DNA of 44,029 nucleotides from positions 1-44,029 of the forward strand of contig NZ_BOLM01000021.1 of the NCBI RefSeq assembly GCF_016861605.1, given 5' to 3'. Source of the DNA: Levilactobacillus wangkuiensis (lineage in GTDB: Bacteria > Bacillota > Bacilli > Lactobacillales > Lactobacillaceae). Shown here one piece after another: positions 19,470-28,980 of the stretch; position 1 is the stretch's first letter, and each line of letters begins with the position of its first letter. The position numbers and the translations under genes are program-made. The notes under the pieces were generated by a model, which saw only the letters and a program-made list of their open reading frames with translations, did not search any database and was not told the origin of the DNA.

Positions 19470-19703
19470 TTAATTCTTGATCTCGGTTCTACGAAACTGG
19501 GTTAACCGCCGTTCGGCTTCCTCTTCACAGGGTGTAAAGGCCCGGGCTAAATCCCGGTTGATCAGAGCCATCGCTTGGTATCCAACAATCAAAGCTAACT
19601 TGCGTGCTGCCGCCGAATGCAGTGGAATCAGTGCTTCATGCCGCGCATTGCGGGTAATGTGGAGTCGTAATTGTGGTTGATTTAATTGTTGTGACTGAGC
19701 CAT
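19470..19703 (-). CDS. Putative short antitoxin (MazE/NdoAI-like) of mazF
   Basis: A 77-residue protein in the place where the antitoxin precedes mazF. Its second half (VGYQAMALINRDLARAFTPCEEEAERRLTQ) resembles the toxin-wrapping tail of Bacillus NdoAI (GYMEMAKINLNIASEAHFAECEAETT). The first half has a possible short beta strand (QLRLHITRNA) but is shorter than a normal ribbon-helix-helix domain, so DNA binding is uncertain. GAGGAGGGG lies 7 bases before the ATG. It starts 82 bases after the alr stop. Function is inferred from position and the tail similarity. Confidence 0.7.
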   Translation of the reverse strand: MAQSQQLNQPQLRLHITRNARHEALIPLHSAAARKLALIVGYQAMALINRDLARAFTPCEEEAERRLTQFRRTEIKN

Positions 19704-19785
19704 GAATTGCCCCTCCTCAAGTTAATCACTTCGTCTCATCTAGTTTACCACGAATCGGCAATTCAGGACACAATAACACCGTAAA

Positions 19786-20907
19786 TTAATGACGGTAACA
19801 CCGCGGCAACCGACTCGTGAAACCGCAAGCAATTTCGTAATGAATCGTCCCACAATAGTCCGCCACGTCCTGAAGACTAATGGTCTCGTCACCATCACGA
19901 CCGACTAGCGTGACTTGGGTTCCGCGTTGATATTCAGCGGGTAAACGCACCATTAGTTGGTCCATGCAGACCCGACCAATAATTTCACAAGGCTGGCCGT
20001 CAATTAGCACGTGAAAGCCTTGTAACCGGCGTTCGTAGCCATCGGCATACCCAATCGGCACCGTGCCGACCCATTCGGCTTGGCTGGCCGTATAGGTCGC
20101 GCCATAGCCCACAGACTCACCGGCCGCAACCTTTTTTACGTGGACCAGTTCACTGGTTAAACTCATCGCTGGGTGTAAGGTATACGGCAGTTCAACAGCC
20201 GTTCCCGAAGGATTCAGGCCGTAACCAGCCACCCCAAACCGAACCATGTTGGCATTGCATTCCGCATGCCAGAGACTGGTTGCCGAATTTGACACATGAA
20301 CGTAGCGCGGCATGTGGTCCAAGGCGCCCGTCAGTGTTTTCCAGGTTGTGACTTGTTGCTTAAAGTAACGGTCATCTGCACTGTCAGCCGTCGAGAAGTG
20401 CGTGAATATTCCTTCAAAATCAAGGGTATCGTTGTCATTTAGATAAGCCACCGCTGATTGCAATGAGGTTGGGGTCTTGAAACCGATCCGCCCCATCCCG
20501 GTATCCAAGCCTAAGTGAACTCGCAATGGTTGGGCCGGGTGGGCCAACGTCAGGTACTCGTTAGCTTCGACCAGCCAATCCTGTGCGGCAACGGTCGCCG
20601 AGATTCGTTGCGTCGCCATCAATGGCGCATCAGCGGGATCACTGACCCCTAACACCAGAATTGGCTCGTTGAACCCGGCGGCCCGTAACTCTAACGCTTC
20701 ATCTAAAATGGCCACACAAAAGCCCGTGGCCCCCGCATCCTTAGCCGCTTGCGCCACCTGAACTGCTCCGTGACCGTAGCCATTTGCCTTAACGACCATG
20801 AACAGGACACAGCCGTCCGCTAACCGTGAAACCGCCGCGTGAATATTTTCTCTTAAAGCCTGCCGATCAATCACTAACTGCGTCGGCCGATGAACCCCAA
20901 CTACCAT
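19786..20907 (-). CDS. alr: Alanine racemase
   Basis: PLP enzyme making D-alanine for peptidoglycan and teichoic acids. The 373-residue product has the PLP lysine in FMVVKANGYGHGA (Lys40), the barrel segments HLGLDTGMGRIGF and HFSTADSADD, and the C-terminal catalytic tyrosine region ESVGYGATYTA with PIGYADGY. It begins 2 bases after acpS ends, so the two are translated together. The order acpS-alr-antitoxin-mazF is the same as in Bacillus and many lactobacilli. Confidence 0.96.
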   Translation of the reverse strand: MVVGVHRPTQLVIDRQALRENIHAAVSRLADGCVLFMVVKANGYGHGAVQVAQAAKDAGATGFCVAILDEALELRAAGFNEPILVLGVSDPADAPLMATQRISATVAAQDWLVEANEYLTLAHPAQPLRVHLGLDTGMGRIGFKTPTSLQSAVAYLNDNDTLDFEGIFTHFSTADSADDRYFKQQVTTWKTLTGALDHMPRYVHVSNSATSLWHAECNANMVRFGVAGYGLNPSGTAVELPYTLHPAMSLTSELVHVKKVAAGESVGYGATYTASQAEWVGTVPIGYADGYERRLQGFHVLIDGQPCEIIGRVCMDQLMVRLPAEYQRGTQVTLVGRDGDETISLQDVADYCGTIHYEIACGFTSRLPRCYRH

Positions 20908-20909
20908 GA

Positions 20910-21269
20910 CTAGTTCCCTCTTTCTAAGATGACCTGAGTCATCACCAGCGTGGCCGTATGTGAAATGGACACGTGAGCGACTCCCCCGAATGGATGACGA
21001 ACCACGATTGGTTGCCCAGCAGCGTTGTCCAGAATCTCAACGTCTTGGAACCCCACAGCGGCCCCGATTCCGGTCCCCATGGCTTTACTGTAAGACTCCT
21101 TAGCTGACCACCGACCGGCAATGTATTCTACCGCTCGTTGACCACTCAACCGTTGATACGCCTGCAACTCGGCAGCCGTTAAGACTTTGTTCAGAAACAA
21201 CGGCTGTCGCGCGACCACGTCTTTGACCCGGGCTAAGTCCGTAATATCAATGCCGGTTCCGTAAATCAT
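20910..21269 (-). CDS. acpS: Holo-[acyl-carrier-protein] synthase
   Basis: Attaches the 4'-phosphopantetheine arm of CoA to acyl carrier protein. The 119-residue product starts [15 protein letters not shown] with the metal-binding Asp8, and has [19 protein letters not shown] with the second metal ligand Glu. Typical length. GGAGAGGTGA precedes the ATG; a TGCTAAAAT extended -10 lies just upstream (about 21295-21305), so this is the first gene of the operon. Confidence 0.95.
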   Translation of the reverse strand: MIYGTGIDITDLARVKDVVARQPLFLNKVLTAAELQAYQRLSGQRAVEYIAGRWSAKESYSKAMGTGIGAAVGFQDVEILDNAAGQPIVVRHPFGGVAHVSISHTATLVMTQVILERGN

Positions 21270-21395
21270 GGCGTCACCTCTCCTATAATGTCTACGTTAT
21301 ATTTTAGCACAGCACCCCCTCATTGACCCCCACAACTTAACCGGTTAAGCCGAATCTTAACTTAATTGCAGAAACATTTCGACCTTTAAGTATGT

Positions 21396-21428
21396 AAAAA
21401 AGGAAAGCGTCTCTCTGTCCGCTCTCCT
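21396..21428 (-). terminator. Terminator after the baeRF-like gene
   Basis: A 9-bp stem (21401-21409 with 21420-21428) is followed on the minus strand by six T. Confidence 0.8.
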
Positions 21429-21452
21429 TGATGAACTATGTTATGTCGTATT

Positions 21453-22595
21453 TTAGTGTAACACCGCCGCACGTAACCGCAGTTGCGCAGCTACGGGGCT
21501 CCGGGTCGGCATGGCATCTGCCGGAAGAACCTCTACTTGGCCGCCTAAACGGCTAACCAAGAGGGCTAAATCGTTGTACAAGTTATTTTGCCGGCTCAGG
21601 GCGGTCGTGGTTAAGACCTCACCCTTTTCCGTCAGGTGCCCAGGTTGACTGGCATCCTCACGCAGCCATAGTCGGAGCACTTGCCCCTGAACCGTGGCGG
21701 TCGCGAGGGCCCCCAAGTCTGACACGACCTGTTCACCCTGCCGCGCTTGTTGATACGCGTCGTGGCGAATCTGGGTGGCCTGCACGTGCCGTTGCTCAGT
21801 CACGCTGAGTGTCAATGCCGCTAAGGTCTGGTTCGCCGCCGCTAAGTTGGGATTTTGCACCAATCGGACCGCGGGATCCAGATACGCATTTTGCGAAATT
21901 TTCCGGAAGTTCCCCTGATCACTGGCACTCGCCACTAAGATCAACGGCACCTGATCCAGATTGGAATAGTGTTGGCTCACGTAGCTGTCAACCATCATGT
22001 AGTAATTCCGCAAGTCGGCGGCCTTGGCCGTATCGAGGGAGCCCGTCCCACTGTAATGGGTGTGCTCGCCCGCTGACCGTTGCCAACGGCCCCGTTCGCG
22101 TTGCTCAGTCCCTAGTGCGTGATTCATGGTTGCTGGGGCATCAACGGGCAGATTGACCAGTTCCGGTCGCCCACTCCGCACCTGCGCTAACTCAAAGGAC
22201 TTCTGTCCCAGGAGAAGCAGGTCGTAGTCACTGGTCTTGTCCCGGGCCTGTAAAATGGGCAGAACGTTGGGCTGGTAAGTCACCGTGACCGTTGCCGACA
22301 CTGGTGAGTGGAGCCAGTAATGATAACTATCCGTGGCCCCCGCCATGATCAGCAGACCACTCGCACTCCCGTTAGTCAACGGACCGTGGTCAAAGGGATC
22401 AAATGCATCCGCGTAAGCCGACCACGTTCTGTCAGGTGCAACGGCAAGCAACCGTTCCTTCCCTTGTTTAAGCAAACTCTTGAATTGGGTGCGGTCAGTG
22501 GCCGGAACACCCGTAACCGGTAGAGTCATGGTAACGAATGGCCCGGGCTGAGTGGCGAGCGTCAGTGCAGCGTGTAAGTCAAAGTGATTTGCCAT
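21453..22595 (-). CDS. baeRF-like (archaeo-eukaryotic release-factor fold) protein
   Basis: A soluble 380-residue protein of unproven function. Its layout resembles the bacterial relatives of eukaryotic release factor 1 (baeRF families): an N-terminal domain (FVTMTLPVTG), a middle domain with YDLLLLGQKSFELAQVRSG, and a C-terminal part with LRLWLREDAS followed by NDLALLVSRLGGQVEVLP, the last domain's ending. Such proteins are thought to act on ribosomes or RNA. The assignment comes from general pattern, not a clear signature. GGAGG stands 8 bases before ATG at 22595, so a nine-codon upstream extension is left out. It is monocistronic. Confidence 0.6.
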   Translation of the reverse strand: MANHFDLHAALTLATQPGPFVTMTLPVTGVPATDRTQFKSLLKQGKERLLAVAPDRTWSAYADAFDPFDHGPLTNGSASGLLIMAGATDSYHYWLHSPVSATVTVTYQPNVLPILQARDKTSDYDLLLLGQKSFELAQVRSGRPELVNLPVDAPATMNHALGTEQRERGRWQRSAGEHTHYSGTGSLDTAKAADLRNYYMMVDSYVSQHYSNLDQVPLILVASASDQGNFRKISQNAYLDPAVRLVQNPNLAAANQTLAALTLSVTEQRHVQATQIRHDAYQQARQGEQVVSDLGALATATVQGQVLRLWLREDASQPGHLTEKGEVLTTTALSRQNNLYNDLALLVSRLGGQVEVLPADAMPTRSPVAAQLRLRAAVLH

Positions 22596-23098
22596 GTAAT
22601 TAACCTCCGTGGTTATTGTCATAAGTTTTGTCGTATCAATTCGATAAGGAAACTATATCATGTTCGATTTTAAATTGCAACTAATGTTTTTGATTAAAAT
22701 ACATTTATAGTGTGAATTTATTGCACGAACGTTGATTTATCGGCTTTTATTTTAGGTGAATTTTTTTGAAATTTTTTTCAGATTTAGTCTGATCTAAGTA
22801 ATTTTCTAGCGGCTGTCTGACCAAAATCGGGGAATTCTTCAGATTGGTGAACGAACTTTCCTATTGCTGCTGCCCCTTCAGTTTAAAATTCAGGCAACTA
22901 GTTCCCTGCTTACTTAACTTATCTCAGATTTTACATTCTCCTCCAATCTTATATCCCAGTCCTGGCAGCTTCTGAAACGCGTTACGTAGGGCAACTGGTT
23001 CCGCTTAACACCGAAAAGCAAAAGTCCCAGGATCAGGGACTTTCACTTTTCGCCGTTAATGCTCGCCAGTTAACCGCCCTGCTCCACGCTCTCTATAC
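22596..23098. other. AT-rich gene-free region between cshA and the baeRF-like gene
   Basis: About 500 bases with no gene I can support. An 8-bp hairpin AAAGTCCC/GGGACTTT lies at 23021-23043 with short T runs on both sides. On the minus strand an open frame of about 34 codons (ending QTAARKLLRSD, near 22790-22890) has no start or ribosome site and could be a gene remnant. Confidence 0.35.
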
Positions 23099-23131
23099 AA
23101 AAAATCCCCACCAGTATGCGACTGGTGAGGA
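23099..23131 (-). terminator. Terminator after cshA
   Basis: An 11-bp stem with one mismatch (23105-23115 with 23121-23131) and a 5-base loop, followed by TTTTTTG on the minus strand. Confidence 0.85.
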
Positions 23132-23155
23132 CCCCTCTAATCAATTTAAATGAAA

Positions 23156-24748
23156 CTAGTCTTTCTTACGAATGGTGAAGCCGCGGCTGCCACCTTCGTT
23201 ACGCCGACCACTGTTGCCACCGTTGCTACGGTGACTCCGGTTGTCACCATGGCTCCGTGAATCATGGGAGTCGTGGTTGCGAGAATCATGGCCGCGTGAA
23301 CCGCCACGACTGCCGCCACGTGAATCGTTGTTCCGATGGCCACGGTAGCCACCGCCGCCGTTACCGCCACGACGATGATTGCCACCACCGTGATGGTAAC
23401 CGCCACCGCCATGACCCTTGCCACCGCGCTTAGGCAATGGACGTTCTGGCGTGATCTTAACAGGAACCTGACTGCTGTCCTTGGTTAAGTCGTTTAAGAG
23501 CGCGGCAACCAAGTCTTCAGCATCGTATTGGCTTAAGAGGCTTTCAGCCGTCTTAGCGTACTTTTCAGTATCCGTCTTGCTAACTAAAGCGTCAACTTCT
23601 TCTTTAGCAGCGCCCAGTTGGCTAACCAGGGCTTCTTCATCCGAAGGTGGCTTCAAAGGCAGCATACGCACCTTCGTCAGCTTTTCAATTTCACGCAAGT
23701 AATCCATTTCGTTAGGCGTTACGAAAGTCATGGAAACCCCATGCTTCCCGGCACGACCGGTACGGCCGACACGGTGAACGTAACTATCAGGATCTTGTGG
23801 AATATCGTAGTTATAAACGTGGGTCACGTCATTGATATCGATACCACGGGCAGCCACATCGGTTGCGACTAAGATATCTAACTTACCATGACGGAATTCG
23901 TTCATGATTTGGGTCCGACGCTTTTGCGTCAAATCACCATGAATCCCAGCAGCGTTATAACCACGAGCTTGCAAACCGCTTGAGATTTCATCAACCCGGC
24001 GCTTAGTCCGCGTGAAGACAATCGTCAAGTCTGGTGATTGCACGTCGAAGAACCGTGTCATAACATCAAACTTTTCGAAGTCACGTGAACGGACGTAGAA
24101 TTGATCGATCAAGTCGGTCGTTAATTCCTTGGCCTTAATTTTCACGTGCTTAGGGTCTTGCATGAATTGGACACCAACCCGTTTGATTTCGGGAGGCATA
24201 GTTGCGGAGAAGAGCATCGTTTGACGCTTTTCTGGCAATTGCTTGATGATGTCTTCAATGTCATCCAAGAAACCCATGTTTAACATTTCATCGGCTTCAT
24301 CCAAGACCAGCATTTGCACGTGGTCCAGCTTCAGCGTATGACGACGAATGTGGTCTAATAAACGACCCGGGGTCCCAACAACCACTTGCGGGTGGTTCTT
24401 TAAGGATTTGATTTGGCGACGAATGTCAGCCCCACCGTAAACGACTTGGACGTTAGCCCGTTCGTTACGGCCTAATTTATAAATTTCTTCTTGGGTTTGG
24501 ATAGCAAGTTCACGTGTTGGAGAAACAACCAACGCTTGAACGTTTTCGTTGCTCTTATCAATCTTTTCCAAGATTGGTAAAGCGAAGGCCGCAGTCTTCC
24601 CTGTCCCGGTTTGGGCTTGTCCAATCACATCTTGACCAGCCAAAACCATGGGGATTGTCTCGGCTTGAATTGGGGTCGCTTCCTCGTAACCTGCTGTCGT
24701 AACTGCTTTCAGTAGGTCTTCGGAAAGACCCAGTTCTTTAAACTTCAA
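23156..24748 (-). CDS. cshA: DEAD-box RNA helicase, CshA type, with Gly/Arg/His-rich tail
   Basis: ATP-dependent RNA helicase for ribosome assembly and RNA decay, often linked to cold growth. The 530-residue product has the Q motif (FKELGLSEDLLKAV...TPIQ), Walker A AQTGTGKT (45-52), PTRELA, TPGRLLDH, DEAD (150-153), SAT, and VATDVAARGIDI with HRVGRTGRAGK. From about 430 to the end is a disordered tail with RGG, GGGGY and many His-Asp-Ser repeats. AAGGAGG stands 9 bases before the TTG at 24748, giving LKFKELGL as in relatives, so the upstream ATG at 24781 (which precedes the ribosome site) is rejected. Confidence 0.93.
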   Translation of the reverse strand: MKFKELGLSEDLLKAVTTAGYEEATPIQAETIPMVLAGQDVIGQAQTGTGKTAAFALPILEKIDKSNENVQALVVSPTRELAIQTQEEIYKLGRNERANVQVVYGGADIRRQIKSLKNHPQVVVGTPGRLLDHIRRHTLKLDHVQMLVLDEADEMLNMGFLDDIEDIIKQLPEKRQTMLFSATMPPEIKRVGVQFMQDPKHVKIKAKELTTDLIDQFYVRSRDFEKFDVMTRFFDVQSPDLTIVFTRTKRRVDEISSGLQARGYNAAGIHGDLTQKRRTQIMNEFRHGKLDILVATDVAARGIDINDVTHVYNYDIPQDPDSYVHRVGRTGRAGKHGVSMTFVTPNEMDYLREIEKLTKVRMLPLKPPSDEEALVSQLGAAKEEVDALVSKTDTEKYAKTAESLLSQYDAEDLVAALLNDLTKDSSQVPVKITPERPLPKRGGKGHGGGGYHHGGGNHRRGGNGGGGYRGHRNNDSRGGSRGGSRGHDSRNHDSHDSRSHGDNRSHRSNGGNSGRRNEGGSRGFTIRKKD

Positions 24749-24894
24749 AAATAATTTCCTCCTAAATGGGTACGTCGCCATAGTGCCTCAGGGTTCTTGG
24801 AAAAAATCCGTTTTCCGTGGTGCGGACTGTGATTGGCTATGACGGGATAAGTTCGTTTCATAAATACAACTAAGCCATCATACAACGCTGAAAC

Positions 24895-24937
24895 AAAATA
24901 AGCAACTCCCACGACTTGTGGAAGTTGCTTATTTTTC
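24895..24937. terminator. Terminator after murF
   Basis: A strong stem AAATAAGCAACT..CCAC with GTGG..AGTTGCTTATTT and T on both sides. It lies just beyond the murF stop and precedes cshA. Confidence 0.9.
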
Positions 24938-24940
24938 AGT

Positions 24941-26326
24941 TTAATTTTCAGTAGAATCCTGTAATGCCGCCAACACTTGCTCCAAATGAATGCCGTGAGA
25001 TCCCTTTAATAAAATCTGATCATCGGCAGTTAATTGCGCCTGCAAATCGGCTGAAAGCGTTGCCAGGTCGGCACTTTCGTAATGTGACACTGGCAATGTT
25101 GGCGCCTGCTTAGCGAGTGCATTTTGCAGTGCGGCCATGTGTGGCCCAACCAGGTACACATGACTGATGGCCGCTGGATCAATGGCACTTGCCAGACCGG
25201 CATGCATGGCATCCGCCTGGTCGCCCAGTTCCAACATGTCACCCAACACCACGTACCGCTTACCCGTGACCGGGGTCTTCGAGAAGGCCGCTAAGACTTC
25301 CTTGACGGCCGTAGGATTTGAGTTGTAAACGTCACTCAGAATAGCGGCACCGCTAGTGCTCTGCACCCATTCAGCCCGGTTCTCGGTCAGACTAACCGTC
25401 TTCAACGCCCGTTGCATGTTCTCGGGCCGAATCCGGTAGATATTCCCCACCGTTAACGCAGCCAAGGCATTATTAACGTTATAGGTCCCAATCATGGGAA
25501 TCGTGAACGTCAGGTCTGGCCATTGGTTCGTGGTAAATTGGGTTTCCGTGGACGTCCCATCAACACTCGTGGCGTTGATGGTGTCCGTCGCGGTTTGACC
25601 AAAGGTGAATTGCCGTTGACTCAATTCGGCCGCCCGTTCCTGCAGTAAGGGTTCGTCGCCATTGTAGACGAAGATGCCGTCGTCACTTAAACCATGGGTA
25701 ATCTCTAGCTTGGCGTCCGCAATCTTGTCGCGGGTCCCGAAGAACTCAATGTGGGCTTCACCAATCATGGTGATGACCGCTAGATCAGGTGAAACTAGTT
25801 TACTCAAGAAGTCGAGCTGTCCTGGCCGGTCCATCCCCATTTCAACGACCAGCATTTCTGTATTGGGTTCCATGGAAAGCACGGTCATGGGCACACCAAT
25901 TTCGTTGTTAAAGTTGGCGTGGGTCTTAGTCACGTTGAACTGTGTACTCAGGACAGAGGCAATCATATCCTTCGTCGTCGTTTTCCCGTTACTCCCGGTA
26001 ATGGCAACGACCCGGGGATTAATTTTAGATAGGTAATATTGCGCGAGCGCTTGCAGCGCCTTTAATGAATCAGCGACTTGAATCACTGGAAAATCGGCTG
26101 GCGCAGTTGCGAGGTCGCGGGCCCAAAGAGTTGCCACGGCACCGTGGTCGATGGCCGACTGAATAAATTGATGACCGTCTTGTTCACCGGTCAATGGAAT
26201 AAAGAGGCCGCCCGGTTGCAGGTGACGACTATCAAAAGCCACGCTCGTTACACTAACACTACGCCATTGTTCGAAATCATTGATTGCTCCAACCGCATGA
26301 GCAATTTCAGCAAGCTGCATCTTCAT
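24941..26326 (-). CDS. murF: UDP-N-acetylmuramoyl-tripeptide--D-alanyl-D-alanine ligase
   Basis: Adds D-Ala-D-Ala to the UDP-MurNAc tripeptide, the last cytoplasmic step of the pentapeptide. The 461-residue product has the Mur ligase ATP site AITGSNGKTTTKDM, the family segment THANFNNEIGVPMTVL, VVEMGMDRPGQL, and a C-terminal domain with LGDMLELGDQAD. GGAG stands 8 bases before the ATG. In many lactobacilli murF precedes a cshA homologue, as here; the terminator between them shows separate transcripts. Confidence 0.95.
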   Translation of the reverse strand: MKMQLAEIAHAVGAINDFEQWRSVSVTSVAFDSRHLQPGGLFIPLTGEQDGHQFIQSAIDHGAVATLWARDLATAPADFPVIQVADSLKALQALAQYYLSKINPRVVAITGSNGKTTTKDMIASVLSTQFNVTKTHANFNNEIGVPMTVLSMEPNTEMLVVEMGMDRPGQLDFLSKLVSPDLAVITMIGEAHIEFFGTRDKIADAKLEITHGLSDDGIFVYNGDEPLLQERAAELSQRQFTFGQTATDTINATSVDGTSTETQFTTNQWPDLTFTIPMIGTYNVNNALAALTVGNIYRIRPENMQRALKTVSLTENRAEWVQSTSGAAILSDVYNSNPTAVKEVLAAFSKTPVTGKRYVVLGDMLELGDQADAMHAGLASAIDPAAISHVYLVGPHMAALQNALAKQAPTLPVSHYESADLATLSADLQAQLTADDQILLKGSHGIHLEQVLAALQDSTEN

Positions 26327-26500
26327 GTTTTCTACTCCTAATTAACGAAGCGATCCCCTCGACCGCCCCGGTTTCAAATTACTAGCCAGACAGCAGCGTG
26401 GCCGTCCGGTTTGTTCCGCATTAGATTCTGAGTCACATTATACCATGGATTGCCATCGGCTAACTTAAAAGTCCTGCAAAAACTTCCCGGTTGCGGACGC

Positions 26501-26530
26501 AAAAAAGGAGCCAGACACCGGTCCAGCTCC
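26501..26530 (-). terminator. Terminator after the 261-residue gene
   Basis: A 10-bp stem with G-U pairs (26507-26516 with 26521-26530) and a 4-base loop, followed by six T on the minus strand. Confidence 0.85.
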
Positions 26531-26542
26531 CCTTAACACGTC

Positions 26543-27328
26543 TTAAATTAAATCGCCAACGTCACTAAAAACTTGGTTATCGTGAATGCTTAACGCCCAT
26601 TCACGCGTGGCTAGATCGTAACGCAGACTCGCCACTTCTCGGGAATCCGCATAAACTTCTTCCTGTGAGTACCAGGTATTTTGCCGTTCTGGATGGGTAA
26701 TGGCCCGTACCGGAATCACGTAGATGCGGTGGCGCTCAACCAGCTGGTCAAAGGCCACGATCATGCCGTCGAGTAAGCCCTGAATCAACTGCAGTAAAAT
26801 TTCGTGCGGCACATCTGAAATTGCTAATGGCCGGGCAAAGACCCACCGGTTGTTGTGCATCGACCGCAAGTGGCGTTTGATGCTAACCTCCAACACGTGG
26901 TCAAAGTCTGACAGGTGCCGATAGTAGGTCTTGTAAAAACCGTCCCGCAACGTCAGATACGCATACTCATTTTGAAGCTTGGCGTAAAACGGCGTTCGCA
27001 GGTGCGTCTCCATGTGTGCTAGGTAAAGGAGCTCAGCAATTTCGCTGGGCAATAGAAAGTCCAAATCATCGCCGTGCGCGTAGTCCAACCACTTCACAGG
27101 GTGCTCGTGTTTGGCTAACAAATAGCGCCGAATCTGCGCTTGTCCCGTCACGGTCTGCAACCGGGTGTGCGGATTAATTTCCACATCGTTACCCGATTCT
27201 TCGTTCAGCAAGAGCAGTTGGTTGGGGATGGCTGGCACCCCATTCAAAAAATCAGCTGGTGAAATGCCCAACGAATAGATCATATTCGTAACGGGTTCTA
27301 GACTCAAATAAATAAAATTTCCGCGCAT
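26543..27328 (-). CDS. Conserved-looking protein of unknown function
   Basis: A 261-residue soluble protein with no signal peptide or membrane segment and no cysteine. It is rich in His, Tyr, Leu and Arg. Helical stretches such as LPSEIAELLYLAHMETHLR and HEILLQLIQGLLDGMIVAFDQL dominate, followed by a beta-rich end (HRIYVIPVRAI, WALSIHDNQVF). I do not recognise the family. The ribosome site is weak (GGGGAAAG about 14 bases before the ATG). It lies 74 bases downstream of htpX with no obvious terminator between, so it may share the lemA-htpX transcript; a strong terminator follows it. A link to membrane-protein quality control would be inference only. Confidence 0.8.
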   Translation of the reverse strand: MRGNFIYLSLEPVTNMIYSLGISPADFLNGVPAIPNQLLLLNEESGNDVEINPHTRLQTVTGQAQIRRYLLAKHEHPVKWLDYAHGDDLDFLLPSEIAELLYLAHMETHLRTPFYAKLQNEYAYLTLRDGFYKTYYRHLSDFDHVLEVSIKRHLRSMHNNRWVFARPLAISDVPHEILLQLIQGLLDGMIVAFDQLVERHRIYVIPVRAITHPERQNTWYSQEEVYADSREVASLRYDLATREWALSIHDNQVFSDVGDLI

Positions 27329-27402
27329 GGTCGCACACTCTTTCCCCTAGTTTCAATCACACTTAATTGTACTACGAAACCGGCCACAACCGCTCACTAT
27401 TT

Positions 27403-28293
27403 TTACATTTTTTCTAACCGGGCAATCCGGTCAGCCATTGGTGGGTGGGTCGCGAACAGATCCGCAAACTTTTGCTTGTGTTTGAAGGGGTCACTGATGT
27501 AAAGGGCGGCACTGTTCGGGTCGGCCTCTTTCATCGGTGCGCTATCGTCAATTTTCTCTAAAGCACTGATTAGGCCTTGTGGGTTCCGCGTCAGTTCAAC
27601 GCTAGAGGCATCAGCCAGATACTCCCGGTTACGGGACAACGCCATCTGGGCAATGCTAGCCGCAAGTGGGGCCAGGATAATGAGGAAGACTGAGATCACC
27701 AGTCCAATCACATTACCGCCTGAATCGCGGTCATCACGTCGCCGACTCCCGCCCCACCAGAACCAGTTGCTGGCAAAGTTGACCAGCAAGCTGATTGCGG
27801 CGGACAGCGCCAGAGCAATAGTTTGCAGGCGAATATCATAGTTCCGGACGTGAGACATCTCGTGGCCAATGACGCCTTCCATTTCCTCACGATTGAGACG
27901 TGAGAGAATGCCGCTGGTCACCGCGACTGCCGCGTGTTCCGGGTCGTTACCGGTAGCAAAGGCATTGGGACTGGCATCGTCAATAATGAAGACCCGGGGC
28001 ATGGGAACCTGAGCTACCATCGCCATGTCCTCAATCATGTGCCACAGCTGCGGTGCCTGACTGACATCCGTAATTTCACGCGCATGGTTCATACTCATGA
28101 CCACATTAGTCGACTGACTAATCATAATCAGCATGTACACAACCGCGACGACTGCTGCAATCACGGTGCCAGAAATCCAGCTATTCCAGAAAAGGTAGCC
28201 TAAGGCCGCGCCAATCGCTAGGGTCAGCACCCCAAAGCCAAACATGACGTAACCCGTTCGCCGTTTATTCATGGCAATTTGGTCATACAACAT
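27403..28293 (-). CDS. htpX: Membrane zinc metalloprotease HtpX
   Basis: Membrane protease of the M48 family that helps degrade damaged membrane proteins. The 296-residue product has two N-terminal membrane segments (about 14-36 and 41-60), the zinc motif in GHEMSH (His144, Glu145, His148), two further hydrophobic segments (about 160-175 and 195-215), and the third ligand in [15 protein letters not shown]. The ending [14 protein letters not shown] is typical. It starts 8 bases after lemA; the ribosome site is weak, suggesting coupling. lemA-htpX is a common pair. Confidence 0.95.
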   Translation of the reverse strand: MLYDQIAMNKRRTGYVMFGFGVLTLAIGAALGYLFWNSWISGTVIAAVVAVVYMLIMISQSTNVVMSMNHAREITDVSQAPQLWHMIEDMAMVAQVPMPRVFIIDDASPNAFATGNDPEHAAVAVTSGILSRLNREEMEGVIGHEMSHVRNYDIRLQTIALALSAAISLLVNFASNWFWWGGSRRRDDRDSGGNVIGLVISVFLIILAPLAASIAQMALSRNREYLADASSVELTRNPQGLISALEKIDDSAPMKEADPNSAALYISDPFKHKQKFADLFATHPPMADRIARLEKM

Positions 28294-28301
28294 GTTATCG
28301 C

Positions 28302-28877
28302 CTACTTATCTTGGCCAAAGTCATCGAAGTTAACCTTCGGCGCCGTTTTTTCTTCTTCAGGAACTTGCAGGTAGTCGCTCTCTTGGAAATGGTGAACCTT
28401 AGCGACAATGTTACTTGGGAAGGATTGAATCTTCACCGTTAAACTGGCCACGGAACTGTTATACAGTTGCCGAGAGTAGGAAATCTTGTTCTCGGTGTTG
28501 GTTAATTCTTCCATTAATTGGGTAAACTGCGTATTAGCTTTCAGGTCTGGGTAATTTTCAGACAAAGCAAATAATGACCGCAGCGTCGTCGAAAGTTGAT
28601 TAGAAACTTCCATTGTTTGTTGGTGATCACCAGCTGGCACTTCAGTCAGTTGGTTCCGCAATGCAACCACCTTTTTTAACGTTGACTGTTCGTAGTTAGC
28701 GTACCCCTTGGTCGTTGAAACCAAGTTGGGAATCAAATCATTCCGCCGCTTTAACTGAACATCAATCTGACTCCATGATTCTTGAACGTGCGTCCGGGTC
28801 CGAATCAAGCCGTTATAAGAACTAATGTACCAAACGACCAATAAGACCAGCACGATGACTAAAATAATTGCTACCAT
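28302..28877 (-). CDS. lemA: LemA family membrane protein
   Basis: The 191-residue product has an N-terminal membrane segment (about 2-19) and a long helical outer or cytoplasmic domain with the family signatures [32 protein letters not shown], and [20 protein letters not shown]. LemA proteins are of uncertain function but often pair with htpX or bind membranes. GGAGG lies 9 bases before ATG at 28877; a 22-codon extension upstream has no site and is left out. The promoter (TGTTATGAT extended -10) lies back to back with the phosphatase gene. Confidence 0.93.
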   Translation of the reverse strand: MVAIILVIVLVLLVVWYISSYNGLIRTRTHVQESWSQIDVQLKRRNDLIPNLVSTTKGYANYEQSTLKKVVALRNQLTEVPAGDHQQTMEVSNQLSTTLRSLFALSENYPDLKANTQFTQLMEELTNTENKISYSRQLYNSSVASLTVKIQSFPSNIVAKVHHFQESDYLQVPEEEKTAPKVNFDDFGQDK

Positions 28878-28980
28878 ATGTGCACGCCTCCTATTTTTTC
28901 TGGTACACTCATCATAACAAACGGTCAAGGCGGACTCCAGCAACTACGCCCGTCTTTACCATTAATTAGGAGGTTACCCC

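Noticed and set aside
22790-22895. Minus-strand frame ending QTAARKLLRSD
   Set aside because: It looks protein-like but has an upstream stop, no start codon and no ribosome site; at best a remnant, so not listed as a gene.
23021-23043. AAAGTCCC/GGGACTTT hairpin as a terminator of a small gene
   Set aside because: No gene with a ribosome site ends near it and its T runs are weak on both sides; mentioned only within the gap description.
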